Shown: positions 44,427-54,384, counted from the stretch's first letter. The stretch: DNA of 64,000 bases from JALORV01 sp963707445 (GCA_963707445.1 CAVPPW010000050.1:186001-250000); one strand, 5' to 3'. A program made the numbers and translations. The notes: generated by a model from the sequence alone, not told the origin.

Positions 44427-46049
44427 GCTCGTCAACGTTTCGCGGCTCCAGTTCGCCGTCGACGGCGATGTACCACTTCCTGTTCGTGCCGCTGACGCTG
44501 GGATTGTCGTGGATCCTCGTCATCATGGAGTCGGTTTACGTGATGACCGGCCTCGCGATCTACCGCGACATGACGCGCTTCTGGGGTCTCCTCTTCGGCA
44601 TCAACTTCGTCATGGGAGTCACCACCGGCCTCACGCTCGAGTTCCAGTTCGGCACCAACTGGGCCTACTTCTCGCACTATGTCGGCGACGTCTTCGGCGT
44701 GCCGCTCGCCATCGAGGGCCTGATGGCGTTCATCCTCGAGTCGACGTTCGTCGGTCTGTTCTTCTTCGGCTGGGAGCGGCTCGGCAAGGTGCAGCACCTG
44801 CTGGTGACGTTCCTGGTCGCGCTCGGCTCGAACCTGTCCGCGCTGTGGATCCTGATCGCCAACGGCTGGATGCAGAACCCTGTCGGCGCCGAGTTCAACT
44901 ACGAGACGATGCGGATGGAGGTGACCAGCTTTGCGCGAGATCCTGTTTAACCCGGTCGCGCAGGCCAAGTTCGTGCACACGGTCGCGGCCGGCTACGTCA
45001 CCGCCTGCATGTTCGTGCTCGGGGTCTCGTCGTGGTATCTGCTGAAGGCGCGGGACATCGATTTCGCGCTGCGCTCGTTCGCCGTCGCCGCCGGATTCGG
45101 CCTTGCTTCGGCGCTGTCGGTGATCGTGCTTGGGCGACGAGTCCGGTTACACGACCGGCGAGTCGCAGAAGGTGAAGCTCGCGGCGATCGAGGCCGAGTG
45201 GAGAGACGCAGAAGCCGCCGGCGTCGTTCACGGTGTTTGGAATTCCCAACGACAAGGAGCAGCGGACCGACTACGCGATCCACTTTCCGTGGCTGCTCGG
45301 GCTGATCGCGACCCGACGGTCACCACGGAGGAAGTGAAAGGCATCAAGGACCTGAAAGAGGAGCACCTCGCGCGCATCGAAAGCGGCATGATCGCCTACG
45401 GCGCAGCTGCAAAAGCTCCGCGCCGGCGACCGGAGCGCGGAAACGCGCGCGGCGTTCGACAGACACAAGGACGATCTCGGCTTCGGGCTGCTGCTCAAGA
45501 AGTACACGCCCAACGTCGTCGACGCCACGCCCGAGCAGAAGCGGATGGCGGCCGATGACACGATTCCGCAAGGTGGCGCCGCTGTTCTGGAGCTTCGGCA
45601 TCATGGTGACCTTCGGGATATGGTTCCTGTTCATCTTTGCAGCGGCGTTCTATCTTCCTCGCCATCCGCAACCTCGCGGCGCAGCGATGGCTGCTGCGCC
45701 TTGCCGTTCTATAGCATTCCGCTGCCATGGATTGCGGCGGAAGCTCGGCTGGATCGTCGCCGAGTACGGACGCCAGCCGTGGACGATCAGCGGCGTGCTG
45801 CCGACGTTTCTCTCGGTGTCGAGTCGATTCCGGCGTCGCAGCGTCTACGCCAGCCTCGCCGCGTTCGTCGTCTTCTATACGGCGCTGCTCGATCATCGAG
45901 ATGTACCTGATGCTCAAGTACATCCAGCTCGGGCCGGGCAGCCTCGGCACCGGCCGCTACTTCGGCGAGCCTGCCGCGGCGCGCCGGTCTCGCGGAGCGG
46001 AGTGGCATCCACGGCGCGATCCTCGGAGCCGACGAAGGACAGCCGATGA
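44413..46049 (+). CDS. cydA: cytochrome bd ubiquinol oxidase subunit I (about ten frameshifts)
   Basis: Binds hemes b558, b595 and d and oxidises quinol at high oxygen affinity. VSRLQFA joins TAMYHFLFVPLTLGLSWIL after a break near 44458, and further segments are FGINFVMGVTTGLTLEFQFG, PLAIEGLMAFILESTFVGLF and the conserved GRQPW in EYGRQPWTISGVLPT. Other breaks lie near 44935, 45133, 45235, 45305, 45420, 45558, 45650–45740, 45825, 45893 and 45975. Corrected length is about 540 residues. The stop overlaps the cydB start (ATGA). Confidence 0.92.
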
Positions 46050-47182
46050 TCTTCGACTACGCAACACTGAAGCGTGATCTGGTGGTGCATTCGTCGGCGA
46101 TCATCATCGTCGCCTTCGCGCTGACCGATGGCTGGGACCTCGGCATCGGCATGCTGTCGCCGCTGCTCGGCAAGACCGACGACGAGCGGCGCGTGATCCT
46201 GCGCTCGATCGAGCCGAACTGGGAAGGCAACCAGACTTGGTTCGTCATCGCGGGCGGCGTGATATTCGCCGCGTGGCCGCTCGTGTATGCGGCGGCGTTT
46301 TCCGGGCATGTACGTGGCGATGCTGCTCGTGCTGTTCGCACTGTTCTTCCGGCCGGTGGGCTTCAAGTACCGCAACAAGGTCGAAAACCCGCGCTGGCGG
46401 CGCAACGTGGGACCGCGGATTGTTCATCGGCGGCTTCGTGCCGACACTCGTGTTCGGCATCGCGTTCGGCAACCTGCTGCTCGGTGTTCCGTTCCAGTTC
46501 GACCGTGACCTGCGGGTGTTTTACACGGGCACTTTCTGGGGCCTGCTCAATCCGTTCGCGCTGCTTGCGGGCATGGTCAGCGTGGCCATGCTGATCATGC
46601 ACGGTGCCGCATATCTGCAACTTGCGCACGGACGGGATAATTCAGGCGCGGGCGGCCAGGGCGGCGCGGCTGGCGGCGCTGGCGCTGATCGTCACGTTCG
46701 GGGCGGCCGGCGTATGGGTCGCAACGGGAGTCGATGGTTATCGTGTCACCTCCATGCCGGATCCGAACAGCGTGATCAACCCGCTGGCCAAGTCCGTGAT
46801 GCGCGTTCGCGGCGCGTGGCTCGAGAACTACATCCGCTTTCCGTTGATGCTGGCCGCGCCGGTCGCAGCCTTCGCCGGCGCACTCGGCGTAGCGTTGCTC
46901 GCGACGCTGCGCCATCCACTACTGACACTGCTCGCCAGCGCGACGAGCGTCACCGGCGTGATCCTCACGGCCGGGCTCTCGATGTTTCCGTTCGTGATGC
47001 CTTCGAGCAGCGACCCGGCGAGCAGCCTGACGGCGTGGGACTCGGTGTCGAGCCACCGTACGCTGCAACTCATGTTCTGGGTGACAGTGGTCTTCCTGCC
47101 CCTGATCGGTCTCTATACGTCGTGGGTGTACTCGCGGCTCTGGGGCAAAGTGACGGCCGAAACGGTTCGCGACGAGCACTGA
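46046..47182 (+). CDS. cydB: cytochrome bd ubiquinol oxidase subunit II (about three frameshifts)
   Basis: Second large subunit of the bd oxidase, polytopic. ALTDGWDLGIGMLSPLLGKT, SIEPNWEGNQTWFVIAGGVI and the C-terminal FMVVFLP-like segment with WVYSRLWGKV are typical. Breaks are near 46303, 46420 and 46625. Corrected length is about 378 residues, normal. Instead of cydX, the dctB sensor gene follows after nine bases. Confidence 0.92.
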
Positions 47183-47191
47183 AGCGACCGC

Positions 47192-49075
47192 ATGGGCCAA
47201 GAGCGCACTATCAAGTTCATGTCACCTGGCAAGCTGCTTGGTCCGCCGCGGCTATCCGTCTGGGCGTGGGCCGCAGTGCTGTCCGGTGCCGTGGTCGCAG
47301 TGGGCATAGCCTGGATCTCTGCCGAGCGGATCGGGATCGAGCGGCTGCGTGACGCGGGGGCCCACCAGCTCGATCTCTATGCGGCGAGCCTCGAGAGCGC
47401 GCTTGGAAAGTACGAATACTTGCCGGGCGTCGTCGCGCTTCGGAGTGACGTTATCGCGCTTGCGAAAAATGCCGGGGTTCCGGGTCTCCAGGACACGGTG
47501 AATCTGTATCTCGCCGAAGTGAACGCCAAGGCCCGCAGCTCCGTGCTCTACGTGCTGGATACACGTGGCCTTACGCTCGCCGCGAGCAATTGGAACGAGG
47601 AAGCGAGTTTCGTCGGAATGGACCTTAGCTATCGTCCGTACGTGCGCGACGCGGTGGATCGCGGCTCGGGGCGCTTCTACGGTATCGGTACGACCAGTGG
47701 CAAGGCGGGCTTCTACTATTCGCAGGCCATTCGAGATCACGAGGCGGTGGTAGGTGTCGCAGTCGTCAAGGTGAGCCTCGACCATGTCGAGGAAGCGTGG
47801 TCCGGCGGTGAAGACCTGGCGCTTGTCGTCGATGCGAGCGGGGTCGTGGTCCTGGCATCCGATCCCGAATGGAAATTCAGGACCTACGAGCCATTGCTGC
47901 CGGCCGCCAAGGAGGCCATCGAAGCTTCGCGCCAGTACGCGGGAGTCGAGCTCGTTCCCTTGCAGATCTCGGTGGACGCTGCGACAGTCGATGGCGCACG
48001 GATTGTCTCGGCGGCGCGCGAAGGGCCGCACCGGCGCTATCTCGAGCTCGTTCGTACAACGCTCGAGCCCAGGTGGCGGTTGATTTTGCTGAAGGACGTT
48101 GCGCCGGTGAATGCGCTTGTCCGCAATACCGTCGCGTTCACTGCCGTGGCGGCGGCGTTCTTCCTTGTGCTGCTCCTGTTTCTGTCCCAGCGGCGACGTG
48201 CAAACCAGGCGAGCCTTGCGGTGAAGGAGGCGTTACAGCAGGCACACGATCAACTCGAGCGCAGCGTGGCGGAACGAACCGCCGATCTCGTTGCGGCCAA
48301 CGAGCAGCTGGCCCGCGAGATTGTCGAACGGCAACGCGCCGAGCTGGTGCTGCGCAAGGCGCAGGACGCGCTCATTCACGCGGGGAAGATGGCAGTGCTG
48401 GGACAGATGTCGGCGGGCATCACACACGAACTGAACCAGCCCCTGGCGGCGTTGCGCACGCTTTCGGATAACGCCCGGCTCCTGCTGGCCAACGACCGGC
48501 GCGACGATGTGCAGAAGAACCTGACGCTGATTTCGCAGCTGACGGAGCGGATGGGAAAGATCACTGGTCAGCTCAAGGCGTTCGCGCGGAAAACACCCCT
48601 GCAGCTCGGCCGCGTGTCGCTGCGCCGCGCACTCGGCAATGTGCAGGCTCTTCTCGAACAACGCCTGCGCACCGAGCAGATCGTGTTAACGCAGGATCTC
48701 GCGGCTGACGACGTGGAGGTGTGGGCCGAGGCTAACCGGCTTGAGCAGGTTCTGGTGAATCTGATTGTCAACGCGCTCGACGCGATCAAAGGGGCATCGC
48801 TGCGGCGCGTGGAGGTGGTCGTACGCGAGCGGGCCGGTCGGGTTTCGATCGCGGTTCGCGACACGGGTTCGGGAATCGCGGCCGATTTTCTGCCGCGGTT
48901 GTTCGAGCCGTTCGCCACGACGAAGGAGCCAGGCGCGGGCCTCGGGCTGGGACTCGCGATTTCAACGGGCATCGTCGTTGAGTTCGGTGGTTCGCTCGTG
49001 GCTGCGAACCTCCCGGGCGGTGGTGCCGAATTCACCATAGACCTCGCGTCGGGAAGGGAAACGAATGACGCCTGA
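47192..49075 (+). CDS. dctB: C4-dicarboxylate sensor histidine kinase DctB
   Basis: 627 residues, intact. Two transmembrane helices (about residues 21–43 and 310–330) enclose a periplasmic double-Cache sensor with YRPYVRDAVDRGSGRFYGIG and AGFYYSQAIRDH, the DctB-type ligand fold. A coiled coil follows, then the H-box MSAGITHELNQPLAALRTL, an N-box (QVLVNLIVNALDAIKG) and G-boxes (DTGSGIAADFLP, GAGLGLGLAIS). It autophosphorylates and passes phosphate to DctD. The gene overlaps dctD by 11 bases. Confidence 0.93.
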   Translation: MGQERTIKFMSPGKLLGPPRLSVWAWAAVLSGAVVAVGIAWISAERIGIERLRDAGAHQLDLYAASLESALGKYEYLPGVVALRSDVIALAKNAGVPGLQDTVNLYLAEVNAKARSSVLYVLDTRGLTLAASNWNEEASFVGMDLSYRPYVRDAVDRGSGRFYGIGTTSGKAGFYYSQAIRDHEAVVGVAVVKVSLDHVEEAWSGGEDLALVVDASGVVVLASDPEWKFRTYEPLLPAAKEAIEASRQYAGVELVPLQISVDAATVDGARIVSAAREGPHRRYLELVRTTLEPRWRLILLKDVAPVNALVRNTVAFTAVAAAFFLVLLLFLSQRRRANQASLAVKEALQQAHDQLERSVAERTADLVAANEQLAREIVERQRAELVLRKAQDALIHAGKMAVLGQMSAGITHELNQPLAALRTLSDNARLLLANDRRDDVQKNLTLISQLTERMGKITGQLKAFARKTPLQLGRVSLRRALGNVQALLEQRLRTEQIVLTQDLAADDVEVWAEANRLEQVLVNLIVNALDAIKGASLRRVEVVVRERAGRVSIAVRDTGSGIAADFLPRLFEPFATTKEPGAGLGLGLAISTGIVVEFGGSLVAANLPGGGAEFTIDLASGRETNDA

Positions 49076-50412
49076 CGCGATCAAGGTGCTCCTTATCGAA
49101 GACGATGTCGCCGTTCGCATCGGCAGCGAACAGGCGTTGCAACTCGCCGGCTTCCCGGTCGAGTCGTTCGAATCTGCGGAGCGTGTCGTCGCCAGTATCC
49201 AGCCGGGGATATCGGCGATCGTCGTAAGCGACGTCAAGCTTCCTGGCATGGACGGACTCGGGCTGTTGCGACACGTAGTCGACATTGAGAGAGATCTACC
49301 GGTCATCCTCGTGACGGGCCACGGCGACATCACGATGGCGGTAGAGGCTATGCGCGAGGGTGCCTACGACTTCATCGAGAAGCCGTTTCCGTCTGAACAG
49401 CTGGTGGAAGTGGTAGGTCGCGCGGCCGAGAAGCGCCGGCTGACACTCGAGGTGGAAGCACTCCGCAACAGGCTGCGCAATTGGGTCGGGATCGAAGCCT
49501 CGCTGCTTGGCCGATCTCCTCAAATGGAGCAGGTCCGCCACACGATCCTTGATCTGGCCGACACTTCTGCGAACGTCGTGGTGATCGGCGAGACCGGCAC
49601 CGGCAAGGAACTCGTCGCGCGCTGTCTCCATGAGCAGTCGAGCCGCCGTGACGCGCAGACTCGTGGCCATTAACTGCGGCGGGGTTCCGGAACAACTCTT
49701 CGAAAGCGAGATGTTCGGCCATGAGCCTGGTGCGTTTACCGGTGCGAACAAGCGTCGGATCGGAAAGCTCGAGTGGGCGAACCGGGGAACTCTTTTCCTG
49801 GATGAGATCGAGAGCCTGGCGATGTCGCTGCAAGCCAAGTTGCTCCGTGTGTTGCAGGAGCGAAAGGTCGAGCGGCTGGGCTCGAACGATCTGATACCGA
49901 TCGACTGTCGAGTCATAGCGGCGTCGCAGGAGGACCTCGGGGAGCTTGTCAAGCAGCAACGCTTCCGCTCCGATCTCTATTACCGATTGAACGTTGCGGT
50001 CATCGAGCTGCCACCGCTGCGTGAGCGGCGTGAGGATGTCCCCACGTTGTTCGAGCACTTCGTGCTCGATGCGGCCACGCGGTACGAACGCGAGGCGCCA
50101 ATCGTGTCCAGCGCACAGCTGTCGGAACTCATGGCGTACTCCTGGCCGGGCAATGTGCGCGAATTGCACAACGTGGCCGACCGTTTTGTACTCGGTCTGC
50201 TTGGTGAACAGTTCAAGCTGCTCAACGCCGGGCAACCGCCTGGACGGACGTTGGCCGACCAAGTGGCGCGGTTCGAGCAGGCCCTGATTGAAGAAATGAT
50301 GCGGCGGTATCGGGGCAATGTGTCCGCGGCGAGCGAGGCGCTGGGGCTGCCGAAGAAGACGTTTTACGACAAGCTCCACCGGTTCAATCTCGTGGCCGAG
50401 GACTTCCGCTGA
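49065..50412 (+). CDS. dctD: sigma-54-dependent response regulator DctD (one frameshift)
   Basis: Activates sigma-54 transcription of dicarboxylate transport genes. The receiver domain has acceptor Asp in VVSDVKLPGMDG and VTGHGDITMAVEAM. The AAA+ domain has Walker A GETGTGKE, the sigma-54 contact loop GAFTGA and RGTLFLDEIESL. A Fis-type helix-turn-helix (NVSAASEALGLPKKTFYDKL) ends it. Removing one C at about 49651 gives SSRVTRRLVAINCGG. Corrected length is about 449 residues. Confidence 0.94.
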
Positions 50413-50451
50413 ATATAGCGTCGAACTTGCTGGGGCATTGAAGGAGCCGTT

Positions 50452-50604
50452 ATGTGGTATTTCACTTGGATTCTCGGTCTCGGTCTCGCTCTCGCGTTTG
50501 GCATCCTCAATGTGATGTGGCTTGAGACATCGTATTTCTCCGGTGAGCTCGATGAGGAGCGGGTGCGGAAGCGCTTCCAGCGCGGCGGGCGACCGATCGA
50601 TTGA
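50452..50604 (+). CDS. cydX: cytochrome bd oxidase small subunit CydX
   Basis: A 50-residue single-span protein beginning MWYFTWILGLGLALAFGILN and continuing VMWLETSYFSGELDEE. The MWYFxWxLG start, the conserved glycine/asparagine helix and the following Trp match CydX/YbgT, which stabilises heme b595/d in CydAB. An AAGGAG site lies eight bases before the ATG. Unusually it is 3.3 kb downstream of cydB, after dctB and dctD. Confidence 0.9.
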   Translation: MWYFTWILGLGLALAFGILNVMWLETSYFSGELDEERVRKRFQRGGRPID

Positions 50605-50943
50605 TGTCGCGTTTCAGCGTGAGCTTGCCGGAGTGTCACACTGGGCACCGCCGCCTGCGCCGCTCTTTGGGCACGCCTTTATTCCGCGCCTGGTCGTCGC
50701 CCGCCCGGGCTTGGAAGCAAACCGGCGACCGTCAATACGACGCCACTTACATTGCCTTGCGATTCGACGACGCCAAGAAGTTTATCGGTACCCAGCAGAC
50801 CGGGATTCGCATCACCCAGGGGGCCCACTGACAACGAGTTCTCGGGAGTGGCCAAGGTGCGCGTGCTTGATGCGAGCGGGAAGGAAGAGCGCACGTCGGA
50901 GACGAAGCTCGCCGGCAAACGCATCGTCGTTGAACCTTTCTGA
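50604..50943 (+). CDS. hypothetical protein after cydX (one frameshift)
   Basis: The ATG shares one base with the cydX stop (TGATG). With one base removed near 50820 it gives about 112 residues. The N-terminus is Arg/Trp rich (LFRAWSSPARAWKQ), and a more convincing C-terminal part reads QYDATYIALRFDDAKKFIG, then DNEFSGVAKVRVLDASGKEE. No family recognised. The first 45 residues could be in the wrong frame. The IS1182-type element begins 68 bases beyond. Confidence 0.45.
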
Positions 50944-51010
50944 GCGAGGCGGGATCGCACCTACCGCTGAGTTGCAGGTGGACAGTGACTGCTGGTTCGA
51001 GTCGGCAGGC

Positions 51011-51031
51011 GGCCGAGCCTGTGCAAAAACG
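51011..51031 (+). repeat. left terminal inverted repeat of IS1182-type element
   Basis: 21 bases, 19 matching the reverse complement of 52671–52691. The inner part GTGCAAAAACG is identical at both ends. Confidence 0.85.
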
Positions 51032-51079
51032 TAGCGTGTCCTCGTAGACTTCGGCAACGCGTTTTGCGAGGCCGGCCGC

Positions 51080-52510
51080 ATGAAGCGATTCATCGAAGGC
51101 GAGGATCGAAGCCAGACCGCCTTGCTGCCGCCGAGCCTGGACGATTATGTGGCCGAGGACAACCCGGTGCGTGTCGTCGAAGCGTTCGTCGAGCAGCTGG
51201 ATCTGCGGCAGCTGGGGTTTGACGGTGCCGCGCCGGCGGCCACCGGACGCCCTGGCTATCACCCGGCGGTGCTGCTCAAGCTGTATGTCTACGGCTATCT
51301 GAACCGCATCCAGTCGAGCCGGAGACTGGAGCGCGAAGCGCAGCGCAATCTCGAGCTGATGTGGCTCACCGGGCGGCTTGCGCCCGACTTCAAGACCATC
51401 GCCAACTTCCGCAAGGACAACGGTGGCGCCATCCGCGCTGTGTGCCGCCAGTTCATCGTGCTGTGCCGCAAGCTGGATCTGTTCACTCAGGCGCTGGTGG
51501 CCATTGATGGCAGCAAGTTCAAGGCCGTCAACAACCGCGACAAGAACTTCACCGCCGCCAAGCTCAAGCGGCGCCTGGCGCAGATCGACGAGAGCATCGC
51601 CGGGTATCTCGCGGCGCTCGACAGCGCTGATCGCGCCGAGCCAGAGGTGGCCCCCCTGAAGAAGGGCCACCTGCAAGGCAAGATCGCTGCCTTGAAGGAA
51701 CAGATGCGCGCGCTCAAGGCGGTCGAGGAGAAGCTGCAGGCCGGCCCTGAGTCGCAAGTGTCGCTGACCGACCCCGATGCCCGCTCGATGAAGAATCGCG
51801 ACGGCGGCATCGTCGGCTACAACGTGCAGGCCGCGGTCGATGCGCAGCACCACCTGATCGTGGCCCACGAGGTGGTCACCGACGGTGTCGACCGGGATCA
51901 GCTCACACCGATGGCCGAGCAGGCGCGGGAGGCCACCGGCCTCGATGCGCTCACCGTGGTGGCCGACCGCGGCTACTTCAAGAGCGAGCAGATCCGCCAA
52001 TGCGACGAGGCTGGCATCACCCCGATCGTGCCCAAGCCGCTGACCTCCAATGCCGGGGCCGAGGGCCGCTTCGACAAGCGGGACTTCATCTACATCGCCC
52101 GCGATGATGAGTACCGCTGCCCCGCCGGCGAGCGTGCGATCAAACGCTTCACCACCGTCGAGGCCGGTCTGACGTTGGACGTGTACTGGACCTCGGCGTG
52201 TCCGCGCTGCGCGCTGAAGGCGCAATGCACCACCGGCGACTATCGCCGCATCCGACGTTGGCAGCACGAAGCGGTGCTCGAAGCGATGCAGGCGCGGCTC
52301 GACCGGCAACCCGAATTGATGCGGCTGCGCCGCTGTACGGTCGAGCATCCGTTCGGCACGATCAAGCAGTGGATGGGCTGGACTCACTTCCTGACGCGCA
52401 CGCTCGCCCGTGTGCGCACCGAGATGAGCCTGCACGTGCTGGCCTACAACCTGAAGCGCGTGATGCGCATCCTGGGCATCGCCCCACTGCTCAGAGCCCT
52501 GCAGACGTGA
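51080..52510 (+). CDS. IS1182-family transposase
   Basis: 476-residue DDE transposase, unbroken. An N-terminal DUF772-like domain (GRPGYHPAVLLKLYVYGYLN, RLAPDFKTIANFRKDN) is followed by the catalytic core: the first Asp in LVAIDGSKFKAVNN, the second in VVADRGYFKSEQI, and a C-terminal E region in RRCTVEHPFGTIKQWMG. A long coiled insert of basic and acidic residues (about 155–225) lies in the core. Two Cys pairs (CPRCALKAQC) precede the E region. The complete frame suggests recent activity. Confidence 0.93.
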   Translation: MKRFIEGEDRSQTALLPPSLDDYVAEDNPVRVVEAFVEQLDLRQLGFDGAAPAATGRPGYHPAVLLKLYVYGYLNRIQSSRRLEREAQRNLELMWLTGRLAPDFKTIANFRKDNGGAIRAVCRQFIVLCRKLDLFTQALVAIDGSKFKAVNNRDKNFTAAKLKRRLAQIDESIAGYLAALDSADRAEPEVAPLKKGHLQGKIAALKEQMRALKAVEEKLQAGPESQVSLTDPDARSMKNRDGGIVGYNVQAAVDAQHHLIVAHEVVTDGVDRDQLTPMAEQAREATGLDALTVVADRGYFKSEQIRQCDEAGITPIVPKPLTSNAGAEGRFDKRDFIYIARDDEYRCPAGERAIKRFTTVEAGLTLDVYWTSACPRCALKAQCTTGDYRRIRRWQHEAVLEAMQARLDRQPELMRLRRCTVEHPFGTIKQWMGWTHFLTRTLARVRTEMSLHVLAYNLKRVMRILGIAPLLRALQT

Positions 52511-52670
52511 GCCGCAAGGCTCGTCTTGCGCTCAACGAACGAGCGCCGTGACCTGGCAGCCACACCGACGCCGCGAAACGGCGATACACGCCTCAGGCGA
52601 GTTCAAACACTCCGATGCGAAAAATATCGATCGGTCGCGTCAGCGCCGACCAAACCCAAACAACCACGCG

Positions 52671-52691
52671 CGTTTTTGCACGGCCTCGGCC
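52671..52691 (-). repeat. right terminal inverted repeat of IS1182-type element
   Basis: Reverse complement of the left repeat with two mismatches; it ends at the GGCC that may be a target duplication. Confidence 0.85.
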
Positions 52692-52785
52692 AGTACCGGA
52701 CGTATCCGACTGTGATCGAATCGACTACAAAAGCGGAACACTGAGCGCATGAATATTAGGCGCTACTGAACCCACTTCACGAGCC

Positions 52786-53331
52786 ATGACAGCGCGCGAT
52801 CGAGAGGATTTGCTACAAGCGTTGAGAACTCGCTTTGAGAAGAACATGCATCGACACAAACGAATCCCATGGGCAAGCGTGCTGGCTAGGCTCCAAGGCA
52901 ATCCCGGCGCATTGGAGTCGCTCGGTGCAATGGAGGCGACCGGCGGTGAGCCCGACGTAGTTGGTGCGCATCCGGAGACGGACCATTTCACGTTCTTCGA
53001 TTGCTCCGCGGAGAGCCCGATAGGTCGAAGGAGCATTTGCTACGACCGCGAAGCGCTGGACGCGCGCAAGGAGCACAAGCCGAAGAGCAGCGCGGTCGAG
53101 ATGGCTGCAGCGATGGGCATCGACCTGCTGACGGAGGAGCAATACCGAGAGTTGCAATCACTCGGTGAGTTCGATACGAAGACTTCCAGCTGGATTGAGA
53201 CACCGCCCGATATTCGCTCGCTTGGCGGAGCCCTCTTCTGCGACCGCCGCTACGGCAAGGTGTTCGTGTATCACAATGGCGCCGAGTCGTACTACGCGGC
53301 CAGAGGCTTCCGCGGCTTGCTTCGAGTATGA
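52786..53331 (+). CDS. DUF4256 domain-containing protein
   Basis: 181 residues, intact, single domain. Segments such as MHRHKRIPWASVLARLQ, SLGAMEATGGEPDVVG, FFDCSAESPIGRRSICYD and GIDLLTEEQYRELQ are typical of DUF4256, a family of unknown function. It has no signal peptide or membrane segment. It is the first gene after the IS element; a repeat motif (53421) separates it from the HIT gene. Codon use is less GC-biased than in the core genes, suggesting transfer. Confidence 0.8.
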   Translation: MTARDREDLLQALRTRFEKNMHRHKRIPWASVLARLQGNPGALESLGAMEATGGEPDVVGAHPETDHFTFFDCSAESPIGRRSICYDREALDARKEHKPKSSAVEMAAAMGIDLLTEEQYRELQSLGEFDTKTSSWIETPPDIRSLGGALFCDRRYGKVFVYHNGAESYYAARGFRGLLRV

Positions 53332-53420
53332 GCACAGTCTAGGCAGGCATTGCGCGGAGCAAGTCCGCGCCAGTGACGCTGCCCGGCCCGGGCGGCCGTT
53401 GGTACCGCACTGTCCCTTAG

Positions 53421-53437
53421 ACCAAAGCGGACGTTAC
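53421..53437. repeat. degenerate boundary motif copy 1
   Basis: ACCAAAGCGGACGTTAC lies between DUF4256 and the HIT gene. It shares AAAGCGGACGTT with the copy at 55985. Confidence 0.5.
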
Positions 53438-53448
53438 GGGGACTTGAC

Positions 53449-53814
53449 ATGCTCGACTGCCCGTTCTGCAAATTCACCGATGCCGTGCTGCACAACGACC
53501 TGGCGTACGCGCGCTTCGACAGCCACCCGGTCAATCCCGGCCACCTGCTAGTGCTGCCGCGCCGACACGTGGTCGGATACTTCGACGTTACTGCCGGTGA
53601 ACGCGCGGCGCTCTTCGACCTGATCGACTCCGGCAAGGCACTGCTCGATGCGCGCTTCCGGCCCGACGGCTACAACATCGGCGTCAATGTTGGCGAGTGC
53701 GCCGGCCAGACAGTCATGCACCTGCATGTGCACCTGATTCCCCGTTACCGCGGCGACATGGTCAATCCGCGCGGCGGCGTGCGCGGCGTCATTCCGGCGA
53801 AACAAGACTACTGA
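53449..53814 (+). CDS. HIT-family nucleotide hydrolase/transferase
   Basis: 121 residues, intact. It starts MLDCPFCKF and has SHPVNPGHLLVLPRRHV and the histidine triad VMHLHVHLIPRYRGD. The C-terminal PRGGVRGVIPAKQDY is typical of a common bacterial HIT clade acting on nucleotide conjugates such as ApnA-type substrates. DUF190 follows after 12 bases, so the two may be co-transcribed. Confidence 0.88.
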   Translation: MLDCPFCKFTDAVLHNDLAYARFDSHPVNPGHLLVLPRRHVVGYFDVTAGERAALFDLIDSGKALLDARFRPDGYNIGVNVGECAGQTVMHLHVHLIPRYRGDMVNPRGGVRGVIPAKQDY

Positions 53815-53826
53815 GGAGGCGGGCTT

Positions 53827-54192
53827 ATGGACGGCTCTTACCTGCGCTTCTATGTAACCCAGGGGCACCGGCTGCACCACATGCTGTTGTGGGAGTGGTT
53901 GTTGCGCACCGCGAACCAGATGGGTATCCGCGGGGGCTCGGCGTTCCACGCAATGGCTGGCTTCGGCCGTCATCATATGATGCATGAGGACACCTTCTTC
54001 GAGCTGGGCGGCAGCTTGATCGTCGAGGTCGAATTCATCGTGACGCCTGCCGAAAAGGCCAAGCTGCTCGAGCTGATCGCGGCCGAGAAAATTCGCCTCT
54101 TCTATGCCGACATTCCCGCCCGCTTCGGTGTACTCAACCCCGACCGCGAAGACCCGCCGGCGCAAGGGAGCTCCTCAGCTTCGGCTGTGTGA
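53827..54192 (+). CDS. DUF190 domain-containing protein (PII-like fold)
   Basis: 121 residues with the DUF190 pattern: LRFYVTQGHRLHHMLLWEWL, RGGSAFHAMAGFGRHH and LIVEVEFIVTPAEKAKLLEL. The family has a PII-like ferredoxin fold and is often beside the CrcB fluoride channel, which is absent here. The tail after PARFGVL is variable. The frame is intact; GAGGAGG precedes the ATG. Confidence 0.82.
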   Translation: MDGSYLRFYVTQGHRLHHMLLWEWLLRTANQMGIRGGSAFHAMAGFGRHHMMHEDTFFELGGSLIVEVEFIVTPAEKAKLLELIAAEKIRLFYADIPARFGVLNPDREDPPAQGSSSASAV

Positions 54193-54234
54193 TCGTGCCT
54201 CAGGAGATGGCATTCGTGATGGACCCAGGACAAG

Positions 54235-54254
54235 TTCGGCCACAAGCGGAAGTT
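54235..54254. repeat. degenerate boundary motif copy 2
   Basis: TTCGGCCACAAGCGGAAGTT, between DUF190 and the HAD-like gene. Contains GGCC followed by AAGCGGAAGTT, a variant of the GCGGACGTT core. Confidence 0.45.
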
Positions 54255-54384
54255 TTGTTGGGCTGTCATCCGCTGCAGAGCGTCGTTGAGCCGGAGGTCA
54301 TGTCCCTCAACGGTCAACTCAGTTGACAACGCCAAGCGAGCACTTGTCGGGATCTGGCTGCGCGCCGTACGTCGGAGAACGAAA

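Larger units (their letters stand above)
51011..52691 (+). mobile_element. IS1182-family insertion sequence, apparently intact
   Basis: A 1.68-kb element with one transposase and terminal inverted repeats. The left end GGCCGAGCCTGTGCAAAAAC at 51011 and the inverted right end GGCCGAGGCCGTGCAAAAAC ending at 52691 differ at two of 21 positions. The outermost GGCC on both sides is its own complement, so it could be a 4-bp target duplication rather than part of the repeat. The element separates the cyd/dct block from the accessory region. Confidence 0.85.

Noticed and set aside
50747..52435. Minus-strand frame of 562 codons through the IS1182 element
   Set aside because: It mirrors the intact transposase on the plus strand and lacks domain motifs.
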